Below, one piece after another: positions 20,796-31,936 of a stretch of DNA of 64,000 bases. The stretch covers positions 29,038,501-29,102,500 of the forward strand of contig OY821786.1 in the NCBI GenBank assembly GCA_963682175.1, written 5' to 3'. Source of the DNA: Triglochin maritima (Eukaryota > Streptophyta > Magnoliopsida > Alismatales > Juncaginaceae). The position numbers and the translations under genes are program-made. Positions within the stretch are counted from its first letter, which is position 1; each line of letters starts with the position of its first letter. The notes under the pieces were generated by a model. That model was not told the origin of the DNA. It saw nothing but the letters and a program-made list of their open reading frames with translations, and did no database searches.

Positions 20796-22680
20796 TGATT
20801 AGTAGCATGTAATACATCGCATTCATGCTATATATTCTTTACTTTACCCCGAAATTGTGCTACTCGAGTGTTTGTTGTAGTGTTTCAGGTGTTAAGTAAT
20901 AAAGAAGAGAAAAAAGGGAGTAAAAAAGATCTAATTGCAACAAGAATGGACTGAATTGAAGACTTCTGCACCTATTTGTAATGCACAAGGACTAGATCGC
21001 AAATCAGGAAGGACCCAAGTGAAAACGCAGAGAGACTTGATGCTGAAGAACAAAATATTGTGCCACATGACTTGAACCAGATCAATATTTCACTAATTTA
21101 AAGCCAAACATGCTCGAACCAACGGACCATGGCTTCACCCCACGTGACAAATGAAGAAATTTATGCGTTGGACGAATAAGATCCGGAACAGAGCATCTAG
21201 ATCCACCACTGGCGGATCACTTTGATCTATTTGCTCTCAGATTTTGTACGCGGGTCAGCTTAATGGGTCAGAGCATTCCAGGACCTTCAGAATCAATTTT
21301 GAGCCCTTCAATTACATCAAGATCAATCCTAACCATGTATTAGTCTATATGTACCATTGTAATCCATCTTCTCCTCCTCTTTTGCCTACTTCCTCCATTA
21401 GTTTCGGTTTATTTTTGCTGCTCATTAGTGTAAGAGGAGAAGAACGAGGAAATTTATAATCTTGCATTTCAATAAACTATTCTTGTTCTTTACATTTATT
21501 TTTTCTATTTGATGTCATTTCCTTCATGTTTGTTGTTTGCCTAATCTAGTTTTTTGAAATTTCTACTGTGGTTTTGGGTTGTTTTTATGCTTTCTTTAGT
21601 TTAGAGATGAGTAGGGAGTAGTCCATCCCCATTGGGGGTGGAGAAGAAGGTGATATTATTATGTGATGGATTAGGTGTCTGTGTTAATCCTAACATTTGA
21701 ACCTTATATGATTTCTATAACCATCTAATAAGATTTCACTCTTATCTTTGATGTGTTAATGATCTTGAGTGATGCTTAACATATGCTTAGATTAGTGGTT
21801 CTATTTTATGAGGAATGATGAGGTAAGGATAATGATGGAGAGGAAGACAGAAACATGGCATGTGCGCGCTCTTGTTGGCCTCACCTTAATTAATTTCTTA
21901 TATGTTTTAATGATTGTGTTAATCTATTTCATATGGAGAAATAGTAGGGTTTGGTCATTTTGCATGAGCTCATATTAACCTCAATTCAATCATTGTCTTT
22001 TATGTTTTAATGATAATGTTTTATCTTATTTCATTTGGAGGCAAAGTTGGATTTGGTTTGATGGATTTCATGTATCACATGTTGTGATAAGCATAATTGA
22101 ACACACACGTACACATATTTTCACTTCCGCATTCTTTTTCTACCCTCTAAAGAGTTTACTTTTGTTGTTGTTTCCTGATTTCATACACATTGTTGGTTAG
22201 TTTTCTAGTTAGAGTTTTTTGTCATGTTTAGTTTTAATCTCTTGTTTTCCATGCTTATCATTATGATTAGTGATTATATCCACCCCATTTGGGGTGGATG
22301 CAATGTAGTTGATGGTGGAAGGTATGATGGGTTCCTAAGTTTGTGTCATTTCCATGTGCTTATTGTTAGATCTAAAACTTGAAGCACGTGAATCTTGTTT
22401 TAGATGAGATAATGGTCACACTAGGTACTTGTTTCATGTCAGATCTATTTTGACATGTTGCTTGTGATGGGTTTTATATATGTGATGATGTAATTGACTT
22501 TAAATGAATGGTTACTTGATTTTGTTTATGTTGCTTGAATGAACTAACGTTATGCTTAGGATTCAGTGATGCTTTAATGACCACACTAGGTGCTTATTGC
22601 ATACTTGAGAATCCATAAAATTGATCTTAACTTCATGTTTGTTTATCATAGTCTTGTATACCATGTAATTGTGTGTTTCA
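20796..22680 (+). repeat. Family B (Athila-like) LTR1, first segment
   Basis: Starts TGATTAGTAGCATGTAATACA, matching LTR2 at 49720 and LTR3 at 62634. It includes a 'GATCCACCACTGGCGGATC' palindrome-like block near 21200 and two copies of the CCACCCC/GGGGTGG hairpin (21623-21641 and 22280-22297). 22190-22680 matches 61165-61672, while 21440-22150 matches 63300-64000, so the LTR carries two related blocks and may be chimeric. The LTR resumes at 35520 and 42496 after insertions. Confidence 0.75.
22280..22297 (+). other. Perfect LTR hairpin CCACCCC-ATTT-GGGGTGG
   Basis: Seven-base stem extendable to nine with the flanking AT pair. Equivalent motifs lie at 61267-61284 and, in variant form, in every other family B LTR in the window. 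Confidence 0.7.
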
Positions 22681-23102
22681 TGATTGATAATTTTAATAAC
22701 CGCAAGTGCACGATGTTGGTGAATACATGACAAATACAGTTTGAACCTCAAAGAGTTGTGAGCATTGTTGTGACTACCATACTCGAGTGGTAAAAAACGG
22801 AGAGTGAGGGGATTATGCTAAACTAATTAAACTAAACTAAATAACTAATGCGACGTAAATCAAAAACAACTAATCGAAAATGGGTCCCGCAGGAGGTAGA
22901 GAATGAACGAGAAAGTGTAGATGTGTATTCGTGTGTGTGTAACATTTAGTGCTCAAGACATGCATCACATGGAAATCTTATAATGTCACAATACTAAGTG
23001 TGTCTAGATGAATTGAGATTATCACCGTCATTAAAACAAACAAAACACTACTCAAGATGAGGACAAAGACAACCACATTATTACATGTTTAATGACATAA
23101 AG
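22681..23102 (-). repeat. Solo family B LTR (minus), right-hand U5 segment
   Basis: It opens TGATTGATAATTTTAATAACC then CGCAAGTGCACG, the complement of the conserved U5 end seen at 50453, 46013 and 39545. It is interrupted by the copia element at 23103 and resumes at 34256. Left flank TTTCA (22676-22680) pairs with TTTTA (35515-35519) as a slightly decayed 5-bp duplication. The uninterrupted target can be read in LTR2 at about 61668-61690. Confidence 0.75.
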
Positions 23103-23483
23103 TGTTAGCTTATAACGATCTACATGTTCTGGAGTACCTTCTTGGAGAGAACCTGTGGCAGCGGAATGGATCAGCGATCACCTCACGGAATCCTCTGGAG
23201 CACCGGTCGGTCTTCTACTCTCTTGGAGAAGAAGCACGAGTCCACAACCCAAGAGTCCACGAATTGACTTGGTGGAGGTGGAGGGACGAATGGGAGAGAG
23301 AGGGAGAGGTGGCGGCTAGGGTTTGGTGGGGCTAGGGTTTGCACACATGAACATCCATCCAATGAGAGGCTCCCCTCCTTATATAGATGGCCCCACCCTA
23401 AACCCTAAATGTGTAGTCCAACGGGGACGCGCCATGTGTCAGTGCTTTGGGCAAATATCTTATTAATTCTAGATTATCCAATA
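23103..23483 (-). repeat. Family C 3' LTR
   Basis: Bounded by TGTTAGC (left) and CCAATA (right) on the plus strand. TATCTCCCAGTTGCAC follows to the right and, read on the minus strand, gives the GGGAGA polypurine end. It contains a TATA-like CTTATATAGATGG near 23375 (minus). Confidence 0.85.
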
Positions 23484-24740
23484 TCTCCCAGTTGCACAAT
23501 AACACGATAACAACATGTCATCTGCTTTTGTGTCCCTGACACATATGCATATATCCCTGATACATACAATCACACAATGGCAATATATCACATCTCTATG
23601 TGACCCCGACACACATGTATACATCCCAAATATATACAACTATTCCTCTCTCCAAGAACGCATCCACAACACGCAAGTCTCTGATCATGTATCCCCGATA
23701 CAAGATCATCTGTGTCCCCGACACATGCACTCTTTCGATCATACGGACAAATGGGTCGTGCAACCGGTGATGCACCTGCAATTAGGAGTCTCAAACTAGA
23801 AACTTTACTAGAAGGCCAGAATGACAACATCCTCACAAAAATAATAATTAAGCAGTCAAATGCACATCACTGTTCCCCAGGTTTACTAAGAAACTCACTT
23901 GACATGAACGGTATCTCGATACCTCGGAGAGAATACCTTCTTGTCCTCAAGGTACTTGCTATTGTATCCAATACAGTTGGGCCCAACAAATACTTTTTAG
24001 TGCAGTCGAATCAAACTTTTCCCTTCGCCCCAGACCACCATTACACTCAGAGTTGACTCCTTTCCCGAAGATGCCTCTTTAGACCGAATCTCTCATGGTC
24101 ATAGATAACATCCCAAAGTAGCCACATCAACTCTTTGCTTCATGGTGTCGTCGAAGGTCACTGAGGGTAACTAATGACAATCAAGTCTTGGACTCACACA
24201 GTGAAGTAGCAGGGATCCATCCTTTCACTTCCCAATGGTCGCTCAACACATGTTGTATGATAAACATGTTATGGTGGATCATACTGCACACAACAGTATG
24301 TCTGTCTCTCAACACCATACAAGTCTTAGTCCAGTCGCACCCCCTCTGCGCCTGACCCGAGCTTTATCATTGGCGCCTTAACACCATACAGGTGCCACCT
24401 GACGCCACATGTGATGCTCACACTTGGCTTCTATAGGTCACATGAATCGTGGGAACATTCATGTCAATCCTCACCAACATAGAGGATCTCATCTTGATTC
24501 CTAATCAAGGCGATTGTCCTATCATGAACTGCTCTAGATCCATCATGCAAGATCTCTTCATGATCAGTCTCATCTCTGCTCGCTATCAAAAGCGCCAGAG
24601 GCAAATGCTCTTGTGAGTGAGCATTCTTCAGCCTATTGACAGAATAATATTTTATGCTAGAACGACTACATCAACCAAACAGATATAGTCGAAAGGAAAA
24701 ACACAATCACTCATAAAAGGAAGTCAGACATGCCAATACA
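23484..24740 (-). other. Family C 3' non-coding region
   Basis: About 1.26 kb separates RNase H from the 3' LTR. 23520-23730 has scattered repeats of the type CCCYGACACATG or CCCCGATACA. I see no coding sequence here; open frames lack motifs. Confidence 0.6.
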
Positions 24741-25787
24741 TCAAACTCTGCGTAAGCCTAAGGACTTCACATGAGACACAAACGAGTCCTTAGCTATGGC
24801 TTTGGTAAGATGGTCAGCTACTATAACACTAGTAGATACATGTCTTAACACAACTTCCTTTCTCGCTATGTCCTTCACAAAATGATACCTAACCTGTATA
24901 TGTTTGGTCTTTCCATGATATTTGGGGTCTTTCACATAACAAAGGGCAGCCATGCTGTCACAATAGACAACAACAGGCTCATCAGATGTCTCTACAAGCC
25001 CAGTATGTTGTAAGAACCTCCTCAACCAAACTGCCTCCTGTACTGCTGCAGAGCATGCAACATACTCTACTTCCATAGTCGACAGGGCTATACAAGTTTG
25101 CTTCTTGCTGGACCATGAGATGGCCCCATTAGCCAGCAAGAAAGCATAACCAGAGGTAGACTTCCTTTCATCAATGTCTCCAGCCCAATCGACATCACTA
25201 TAGCCAATCAGGCGGAGATCTGATGCTTGGTAACACAGCATGTAGTTACTCGTTCCTCTGAGGTATCTCATGATTCTCTTGACTGCCTTCCAGTGCTCCA
25301 TGCTTGGGTTGGACTGGTATCGACTCACCATGCCCACAACATAACAAATGTCTGGCCTAGTACACATCATAGCGTACATAAGGCTTCCCACAACATTGGA
25401 GTATGGAACCTTGCTCATTTTGGCCTTCTCTTCAGGAGTCTCAGGATGCTTATCAAGGCTCAAGTGCAAACCCTTCTCAACAGGAGTGTCGATTGGTTTG
25501 CATTTGTCCATATGGTATTTCATCAAGATGTTGTTAATATAAGTCTCTTGAGACAATCCCAGAAGTCTCTTGGACCTATTTCTAACTATCTTGACACCAA
25601 GGACGTAGCTAGCTTCACCCATGTCCTTCATATCAAACGTGGAGGACAACCACTCTTTAGTGAATTTCAACAACTCTTTGCTATTGCCAGCCATGAGTAT
25701 GTCATCAACATACAAGGTCAGAATGACAAATTTACCATTGGATCTCTTAATGTACACACAGTGGTCTTCCTCAAGCATAGAGAACAC
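24741..25787 (-). pseudogene. Family C copia RT C-terminus and RNase H
   Basis: 348 residues in one frame. The RT catalytic motif is LTLYVDDILMAGNS at about residues 23-36 (YVDD 26-29), then FDMKDMGEASYVLGVKI, NPSMEHWKAVKRIMRYLRGT and the RNase H series: YSDVDWAGDIDERKSTSGYA, ALSTMEVEYVA and VYCDSMAALCY, which carry the acidic residues of copia RNase H. It ends in the usual copia C-terminus (ADHLTKAIAKDSF ... SLGL). The upstream part of RT is in another frame at 25932-26594, separated by a break around 25790-25930, so this is the 3' half of a frameshifted polyprotein. The segment itself has no internal stop. Confidence 0.9.
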
Positions 25788-25931
25788 ATTCTCTAATATG
25801 GCTTGATGGAAGCGAATGTTCCACTGTCTAGACGCTTGTTTTAAGCCATATAAGACTTATTGAGCTTGCACACTTTGCGCTCTTGTCCTTTGACTTCAAA
25901 ACCTTGAGGTTGATCAATATAGATCTCCTCC

Positions 25932-26594
25932 TCAAGTTCTCCATTGAGAAAAGCAGTCCATCTGAGCTACAATAGCTAGTAGAAGGCGGATGGAGGCAAA
26001 CCTAACCACGGGTGAAAATGTTTCCTCAAAATCCACGCCTTCTCTTTGGGTGTAGCCTTTAGCTACCAGTCTAGCCTTGAATCTATCAATAGATCCATCT
26101 GCCTTCCTCCTAATCTTGAGTATCCACTTGGCCCCAATGGCCTTTCGGTTCGGCGGTAAGTCGACCAAGTCCCAGACTCGATTAACTTTCATCGACTCCA
26201 ACTCTTCCTTGATAGCTTCTAACCACTCTTTAGCATTTGGACCTTCCAAAGACTCTTTCAAGGTCTCTGGTTCTTGCTCATTGATTACTGTCATCCCGGA
26301 TGATTCATAATCAATTTCTTCTTGAGCTATCATGAGGTCCTCTTTCTCTAAGCAAAATCGCCTACGAGGAATGAGCCCGAGTTTACTTCGACGCAGATGG
26401 GTATCTGATGGCTCATCCTCCGTGAGAGCTATCGGATCCTCAGCATTGCTGCTCCCACTAGGATTGACTGGTGGAACCTCATGTTCAACTTCCAGATCCT
26501 GATCCCGTGGAGTGGCAATGTCCTCATCTTGTTGTTCAAAGAAGTCCAATGACTCTTTGATAGCTCCAGAAAGAGTTGGAAAATCATTTTCCAA
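25932..26594 (-). pseudogene. Family C integrase-RT linker and RT N-terminus
   Basis: 220 residues. An acidic linker with [13 protein letters not shown] and [14 protein letters not shown] leads into [20 protein letters not shown], the start of copia RT. Then [20 protein letters not shown] and [20 protein letters not shown] follow, just before RT motif A. At 'CFSQWRT' the frame breaks; the expected 'QMDVKTAFLNG' continues in another frame at 25790-25930 with stops. It joins functionally to 24741-25787. Confidence 0.85.
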
Positions 26595-26752
26595 GAATGT
26601 GGCATCCCTAGACTCCAGTTCCGTCCTTCCTTCATTCTCGTCTAACCCGATAAAAACATAACCTTTGGAGAGATCACTGTATTTTACAAAGATACACTTT
26701 TTCCCTCTAGGCCCTAGTTTTCCATATCAGTGACTAGTAGAATGAATGTATG

Positions 26753-28453
26753 TCACGCATCCCAAGGATGCAACAGACTAAAATCAGGCTTCCGTCCTGT
26801 CCATAACTCACATGGAGTTGAGGGAACCGATTTTGTTGGAACTCTATTGAGGATATAGGAAGCAGTCATTTGAGCATCTCCCCAAAACGAAATTGGCAAG
26901 CTCGCATGCGCCATCATGGATCTAACCATGTCTAGCAACGTTCTATTCCTTCTCTCGGCAACACCATTTTGCTGAGGAGTATAAGGCATAGTGAGTTGTC
27001 TAGATATCCCCTTTTCATCACATAACTCTTTGAACATTATGGAGAGATACTCACCACCTCTATCCGTTCTAAGAGTTTTTATCTTATTATCCAACTGATT
27101 CTCAACTAAGCTCATGAATTTCCTAAAACATTCTAGAGCTTCTGACTTGTGAGAAATAAGATAAATATGACCATATCTAGTGAAGTCATCAATGAATGTG
27201 ATGAAGTAACTCTGTCCATGTCTAGTACGCACATTCAAAGGTCCACAAATATCCGAGTGAATTAGTTCTAAAGGAGAAGTAGCCCTAATGGCGTTTCCGA
27301 ACGGTTTTCTAGTTGCCTTTCCAGCTAGACAAGATTCACAGGTTGGCAATTCAAATTTGGAGCATTCTCCAAATACCCCCTCCTTTGCCAACTTGTTCAT
27401 CCGGTCAACACCAATGTGACCTAGTCTAGCATGCCACATAACTGAATCTTTATTCATGGAACTTTGGCTCATAAAGGCACTAGTATTACGATTGAAATCA
27501 TAAATTGCGTCCAACACAATAAAACCGTCTGAAAGAAAGGCACGTCCATAATAAATGTTAGCAAGGTATAAACCCATATCATTGTTCTCAAAAACAACTT
27601 TAAAACCATGTCTCATCAAAACAACAACAGAAATAATATTTCGCCGTATAGCGGGTGCATACAACATGTCGTGAAGTAATAGGATCCAGCCACTTCGCAA
27701 AGCCACTTTGCATGTGCCAACTCCAAGAACTTCAATGCTAGTGTTGTTCGCCATGTTTATTCGACTCCCACTTGGAACACGACGATATTCCATGAAGCCA
27801 GAACGATCCTTTGTTACGTGGTCCGTGACACCTAAATCCACGATCCACACAGGAGAATGATCAGTGAGCATCACAGAACTAGTAACGTTACAATTCGAGG
27901 GTTTACACACAGTAATTATCTTTCGCTCAGTGCACTCACGAGCAAAATGTCCAGTCTTTCGGCAATTAAAACAAGTCACATTAGACTTATCTTTCCCACC
28001 TCTGGATCCTCGAGGTTGTTTCTTTTCAGCTTTGTTTTCTGTTTTGTTCTTATTTGCACCCTTCTTGCCTTTAAAACCCTGAGCTCTATCTCTTTTGCGC
28101 TTAAAACCTGCACTCCTCCGAGGAGCGTCAGCTTCAGCAGCAAACACTTCAGTTAGAGGGGCTTCCGCAAGTATGCGGTCCTCCTCCAACTCTAGGTGTT
28201 TTGCGGCCTGGTCAAATGTCCTGATGTCATCAGCATGGGTCAGATGGACCTTCATATGCTCCCAACTCTTTGAAGGCAATGATCTGATGAGAGGATACAC
28301 TTGCTCCTCATCGGTCTTAGCACGACCGGCAGCGCTCAGCTCGCTAATCATGTTTGACATTGCGGTAATATGCTGCCTCATTGTGTGACCTTGGCGCATT
28401 TTATACCCATCAAACATGAGCCCAAGCTGGCGGGCCCTTGTGACGGAGGTCAC
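26753..28453 (-). pseudogene. Family C Gag-protease-integrase
   Basis: 566 residues in one frame. Gag UBN2 part is residues 1-95. A zinc knuckle follows (C161, C164, H169, C174 in [18 protein letters not shown]). The protease site reads [11 protein letters not shown] at residues 203-213, where the family has D-S-G-A-T: the Ser next to the catalytic Asp206 is Leu, which probably kills it. GAG-pre-integrase is [14 protein letters not shown] with zinc ligands H341, H346, C372, C375. Integrase DDE residues are D401 (HSDICGP), D464 (RTDRGGEY) and E500 (NGVAERRNR). The apparent first Met lies at the insertion breakpoint and is not a true start: the gag N-terminus is at 31936-31584. A frame break after residue 566 separates it from the linker. 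Confidence 0.9.
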
Positions 28454-28821
28454 TGATTGACATCATTTCATGCTTATATTTGTACCTTATATCCATTATC
28501 TTACACCTAAGCAATACTATGTGACGAGTTTTATGTTTAGTTTTCAGGAATAAAGAGGTTTGAAGAGAAGAGCCATGAAAGGACCCAAAAGCAGGAAAAA
28601 ACTACTTAATTGTGAGACCTGGGGACTAAGATGCAAGGGAGAAGGACCTGATCATAAGACCGAATGACCTAAGAGCAAAACAGGAAACTCCACACCATCA
28701 TGGGGAGTATTTTGGTAATTCGATTCGGGTCAGAGCTCCAACAAACCAAGTAGATGCATCTAGGACCAAGAAACACATCAAGAAAAGCCCACAACGAAAA
28801 CCAAAGCGATCTGGGCCTTAT

Positions 28822-28884
28822 AGACCGCCCATTGGCGGTCTGGAACCGCCAATCGGCAGTCTGGAACCACCAATTGGTAGTCTG
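28822..28884 (+). repeat. Palindrome cluster in family B U3
   Basis: Three adjacent units of about 22-24 bp, ACCGCCCATTGGCGGT, ACCGCCAATCGGCAGT and ACCACCAATTGGTAGT, each close to a palindrome and joined by CTGGA. Confidence 0.75.
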
Positions 28885-28960
28885 GATCAGCCCAGATCCA
28901 CTAAGCTTTCTCCTAGACTTGTATTAATGTGTGTTTAGGCTATTTTGGTGTTCGTTTAGT

Positions 28961-29010
28961 CCCACATCGGGGGATTGTCCCGGATTAGCTTTTTCCATGC
29001 TTATAAATAG
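28961..29010 (+). promoter_or_regulatory. Family B core promoter
   Basis: A CGGGGGATTGTCCCGG block is followed by AGCTTTTTCCATGC and a TATA box, TTATAAATAG. The same arrangement is present on the minus strand in both LTRs of the intact element (near 51320-51375 and 58543-58598). Confidence 0.7.
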
Positions 29011-30031
29011 AACTCTTCACCTCCCATTGTATCCATCTCTCTCTTTGGTGGCAACTTCCCTACTAAGAGTGAAGCCTTGAAGCAAAACTCTGGTGGAGGA
29101 AGAGCTGCTTGTAATTGGAGTGAGTTAATAATAGATGTTTTCATTAGCTTGTTAATTCTTGCTTAGTTAATTTCCTTTAATGTGTTTGCTTTGGTGCTTG
29201 TTTAGTTTTATGTTTCTTTAATATTTCTTTCTTGATTAGTATAGTTTCATTTCAGTATAATACTTCATTTATTTAGAGTAGTTAGTTTAAATATGTGTGA
29301 GTAGTCCCATCCCCATTTGGGGGGTGGAGAAATATGTGATATAATCATGTACTGTATTAAGTGTGTGTTATCTTTATCCCTTGAGCTTTATATGATTTCC
29401 ATAACCATCTAATGAGTTTTCACTCTTATCTTTGATATGCTAATGCTCTTTAATGAAGCTTAGCGTATGCTTTGATTAGTGGACCTATTTTATGGGGAAT
29501 GATAAGGTTAGGATATGGATGAAGTTAATATTGGAAACACAATTTGTAGTGTATGTGCTCTTGTTGCCTTTACCTTAGCTAATGTCTTGTATGTTTTAAT
29601 GATGTAGTCTTATCTTAATTCATGTGGAGGCATAGTAGGTTCTAGTCTTTGTACTTGAGTTCATTTAGCTTCATTCCAATTATTGTCTTGTATGTTTTAA
29701 TGATGTAGTCTTATCTTAATTCATGTGGAGGCCAAGTTGGATGTAGTTTTATGATTTCATGCACTACATGTTGTGAGGAGCTTAATTGAACACACACACA
29801 TATCTTCATATTCACATTATTTCTCTACCCCCTATGGGGCTTAGTTTTATTGCTTATCTTCATTTCCTTTTTGCATCTTAGTGTAGTTTAGTGTAACCAA
29901 CATTTCTGTCCTTCTTTTTACCTCTCACCTTTGAACAAACCAAGCGTCGACACACCTCCTAGTGGACGACCCGTATTTGCCACCGCTTCAACGCGGCCGT
30001 GCACTTACGGTTAATATAAAACGATCAATCA

Positions 30032-30726
30032 CAAAGGATAGTCCAGGATCGTGTGGGAGGTGCATCCTTTTCCTTCTTACCTCCCCGAGGGCTTTGCGGG
30101 CTTCCCCCACCTTGTGGGTAACATTACCAAAGGTAGTACCACTCCACCTTAAGATTACCTTCTTGACCTCATTTAACTTCTTGGCCACGAGAAACATGGG
30201 CCTGCCCCTGACGAATGTACCCCACACCCGCTCTACTACCCCCACGAAACTCCTCATGCTCTACCCAATAATTTTCAAATCAAAACATCTTCTTTTTCCG
30301 CCTTCCGTTGCCTTATGTCTTTATAAGGAGCACGACATGATAACTCAAATCCTTCTCACAAACAATGTAGAACGATCTGGCAACATTTCAAGCCACGCAT
30401 TGTTAATAAGGATCCGGTCAATCCTCGTCTCAATACATGAACTTCCATCGAATGAGTTCGACCAAGTAAACTCATCTCCCATGGAAGGCAACTCGAGAAG
30501 CTGAAGTGCATCAACACAATCATTAAATTTCTTCATTGCAACTTTATTTCCAGCAGCAACTCCACGTTTATCACCCGCCACCCGAATGCAATTGAAATCT
30601 CCCCCCAAAATCCACAGTCTTGAGGAGTGCGGTGCCACTTAAAGAATGTCATTCCACAATGCTGTCCCATCTGTATGCCCATTTTTGCCATAGATAGCCG
30701 TGATGTCAAACTCGGTCCCATCCTAC
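30032..30726 (-). pseudogene. LINE endonuclease-domain fragment
   Basis: On the minus strand 30638-30345 reads MAPHSSRLWILGGDFNCIRV, then DEFTWSN, and SSCIETRIDRILIN, the 'GDFN', 'TW-N' and 'S/T-R-I-D-R' motifs of the L1-type apurinic endonuclease domain. 30257-29988 continues with VILRWSGTTFGNVTHKVGEA, the stretch that links the endonuclease to RT ('FGNI'). Stops separate the pieces. ORF1, RT and a poly-A tail are absent, so this is an internal LINE fragment rather than a LINE insertion. It differs from the LINE at 35601-42482. Confidence 0.85.
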
Positions 30727-31583
30727 TTTAGTGTTTACTTTGGTGCTTGTTTAGTTTTATGTTTCTTTAATATTTCATTCTTGATTAGTATAGTTTCATT
30801 TCAGTATAATACTTCATTTTATTAGAGTAGTTAGTTTAAATATGTGTGAGTAGTCCCATCCCCATTTGGGGGGTGGAGAAATATGTGATATAATCATGTA
30901 GTGTATTAAGTGTGCGTTATCTTTATCCCTTGAGCTTTATATGATTTCCATAACCATCTAATGAGTTTTCACTCTTATCTTTGATATGCTAATGCTCTTT
31001 AATGAAGCTTAGCTTATGCTTTGATTAGTGGACCTATTTTATGGGGAATGATAAGGTTAGGATATGGATGAAGTTAATATTGGAAACACAATTTGTAGTG
31101 TATGTGCTCTTGTTGCCTTTACCTTAGCTAATGTCTTGTATGTTTTAATGATGTACTCTTATCTTAATTCATGTGGAGGCTTAGTAGGGTCTAGTCTTTA
31201 TACTTGAGTTCATTTTGCTTCATTCCAATTATTGTCTTGTATGTTTTAATGATGTAGTCTTATCTTAATTCACGTGGAGGCAAAGTTGGATGTAGTTTTA
31301 TGATTTCATAAACTACATGTTGTGAGGATCTTAATGAACACACACACAAACACTTCTTTATGTTCACATTATTTCTCTACCCCCTTTGGGGTTTAGTTTT
31401 CTTGCTTCTCTTCCATTTCCTTTTGTACCTTAGTGTAGTGTAGTGTAATACAACTTTCTCTCATTCTTTTTACCTCTCGCCTTCGAACGAACCAATCGTC
31501 GACACACCTCCCAGCGGACGACCCATATTTACCACTGCTTCAACGCGGCCGTGCACTTGCGGTTAATATAAAACGATAAATCA
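30727..31583 (+). repeat. Family B LTR, 3' part only
   Basis: Aligns with about 29180-30031 of the first LTR with a few percent difference by eye, ending at ATAAATCA before the GTCAC duplication. The first ~730 bp of the LTR, including its promoter, are missing. Confidence 0.85.
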
Positions 31584-31936
31584 GTCACTCCATACTGAAA
31601 CCTCACAGCTTCCCACAAGGCCTTTGCAGTTCGCAATTTTTCGAACCGCAGTAACAAATCATCTCACATCGAACTAAGAATTATAATGGGAGCAATACGG
31701 TCTTTCTTTTTCCATGCATTATAGACATCCATATTTCTGCGATGCTGCGCAGTGTTCCCCTCCTCGGGGGGAGACATAGTTTGGGTTATATTTTCTAACA
31801 TGTCCTGATCCTCTAAGAGATACTCAATTTTACGATGCCACAGATCGTAATTCTTTTCATTGAGTTTATCTCCTCGAGTCAGATCAGCGACAATGCTTTT
31901 GGAAGCAGTCATAAAGAATCTAGGACAAAAACACAT
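31584..31936 (-). pseudogene. Family C Gag N-terminus
   Basis: Reads MCFCPRFFMTASKSIVADLT, then LNEKNYDLWHRKIEYLLEDQ, the copia gag 'L---NYD-W---' signature, and ends in a stop after ILSSM. In the following bases the frame still resembles FEKLRTAKALWEAVRFQYG up to the GTCAC duplication, where the 28454-31583 insertion cuts it from the rest of Gag at 28453. The probable start is the second Met (MTASKSIVADLTRG). Confidence 0.8.

Larger units (their letters stand above)
28454..30031 (+). repeat. Family B LTR, complete, 1578 bp
   Basis: Starts TGATTGACATCATTTCATGC, as does the intact element's LTR, and ends about 30031 after the conserved GTGCACTTACGG. It contains the palindrome cluster at 28822-28884, the core promoter at 28961-29010 and the CCCC/GGGG hairpin near 29310. 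Confidence 0.85.
28454..31583 (+). mobile_element. Composite insertion: family B LTR - LINE fragment - partial family B LTR
   Basis: A plus-strand family B LTR (28454-30031), a LINE endonuclease fragment on the minus strand (30032-30726) and the 3' part of a second family B LTR (30727-31583) are bounded together by a perfect GTCAC duplication (28449-28453 and 31584-31588). They split the copia gag. No gag, protease or primer site lies between the LTRs. Either the element moved carrying LINE sequence as its interior, or the interior and the start of the second LTR were replaced after insertion. Confidence 0.85.

Noticed and set aside
25227..25796. Plus-strand open frame of 189 codons
   Set aside because: It is fully antisense to the copia RT-RNase H frame, which has clear motifs; the plus frame has none.
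29962..30504. Plus-strand open frame of 180 codons
   Set aside because: It crosses the LTR-LINE junction and is antisense to the LINE endonuclease motifs.
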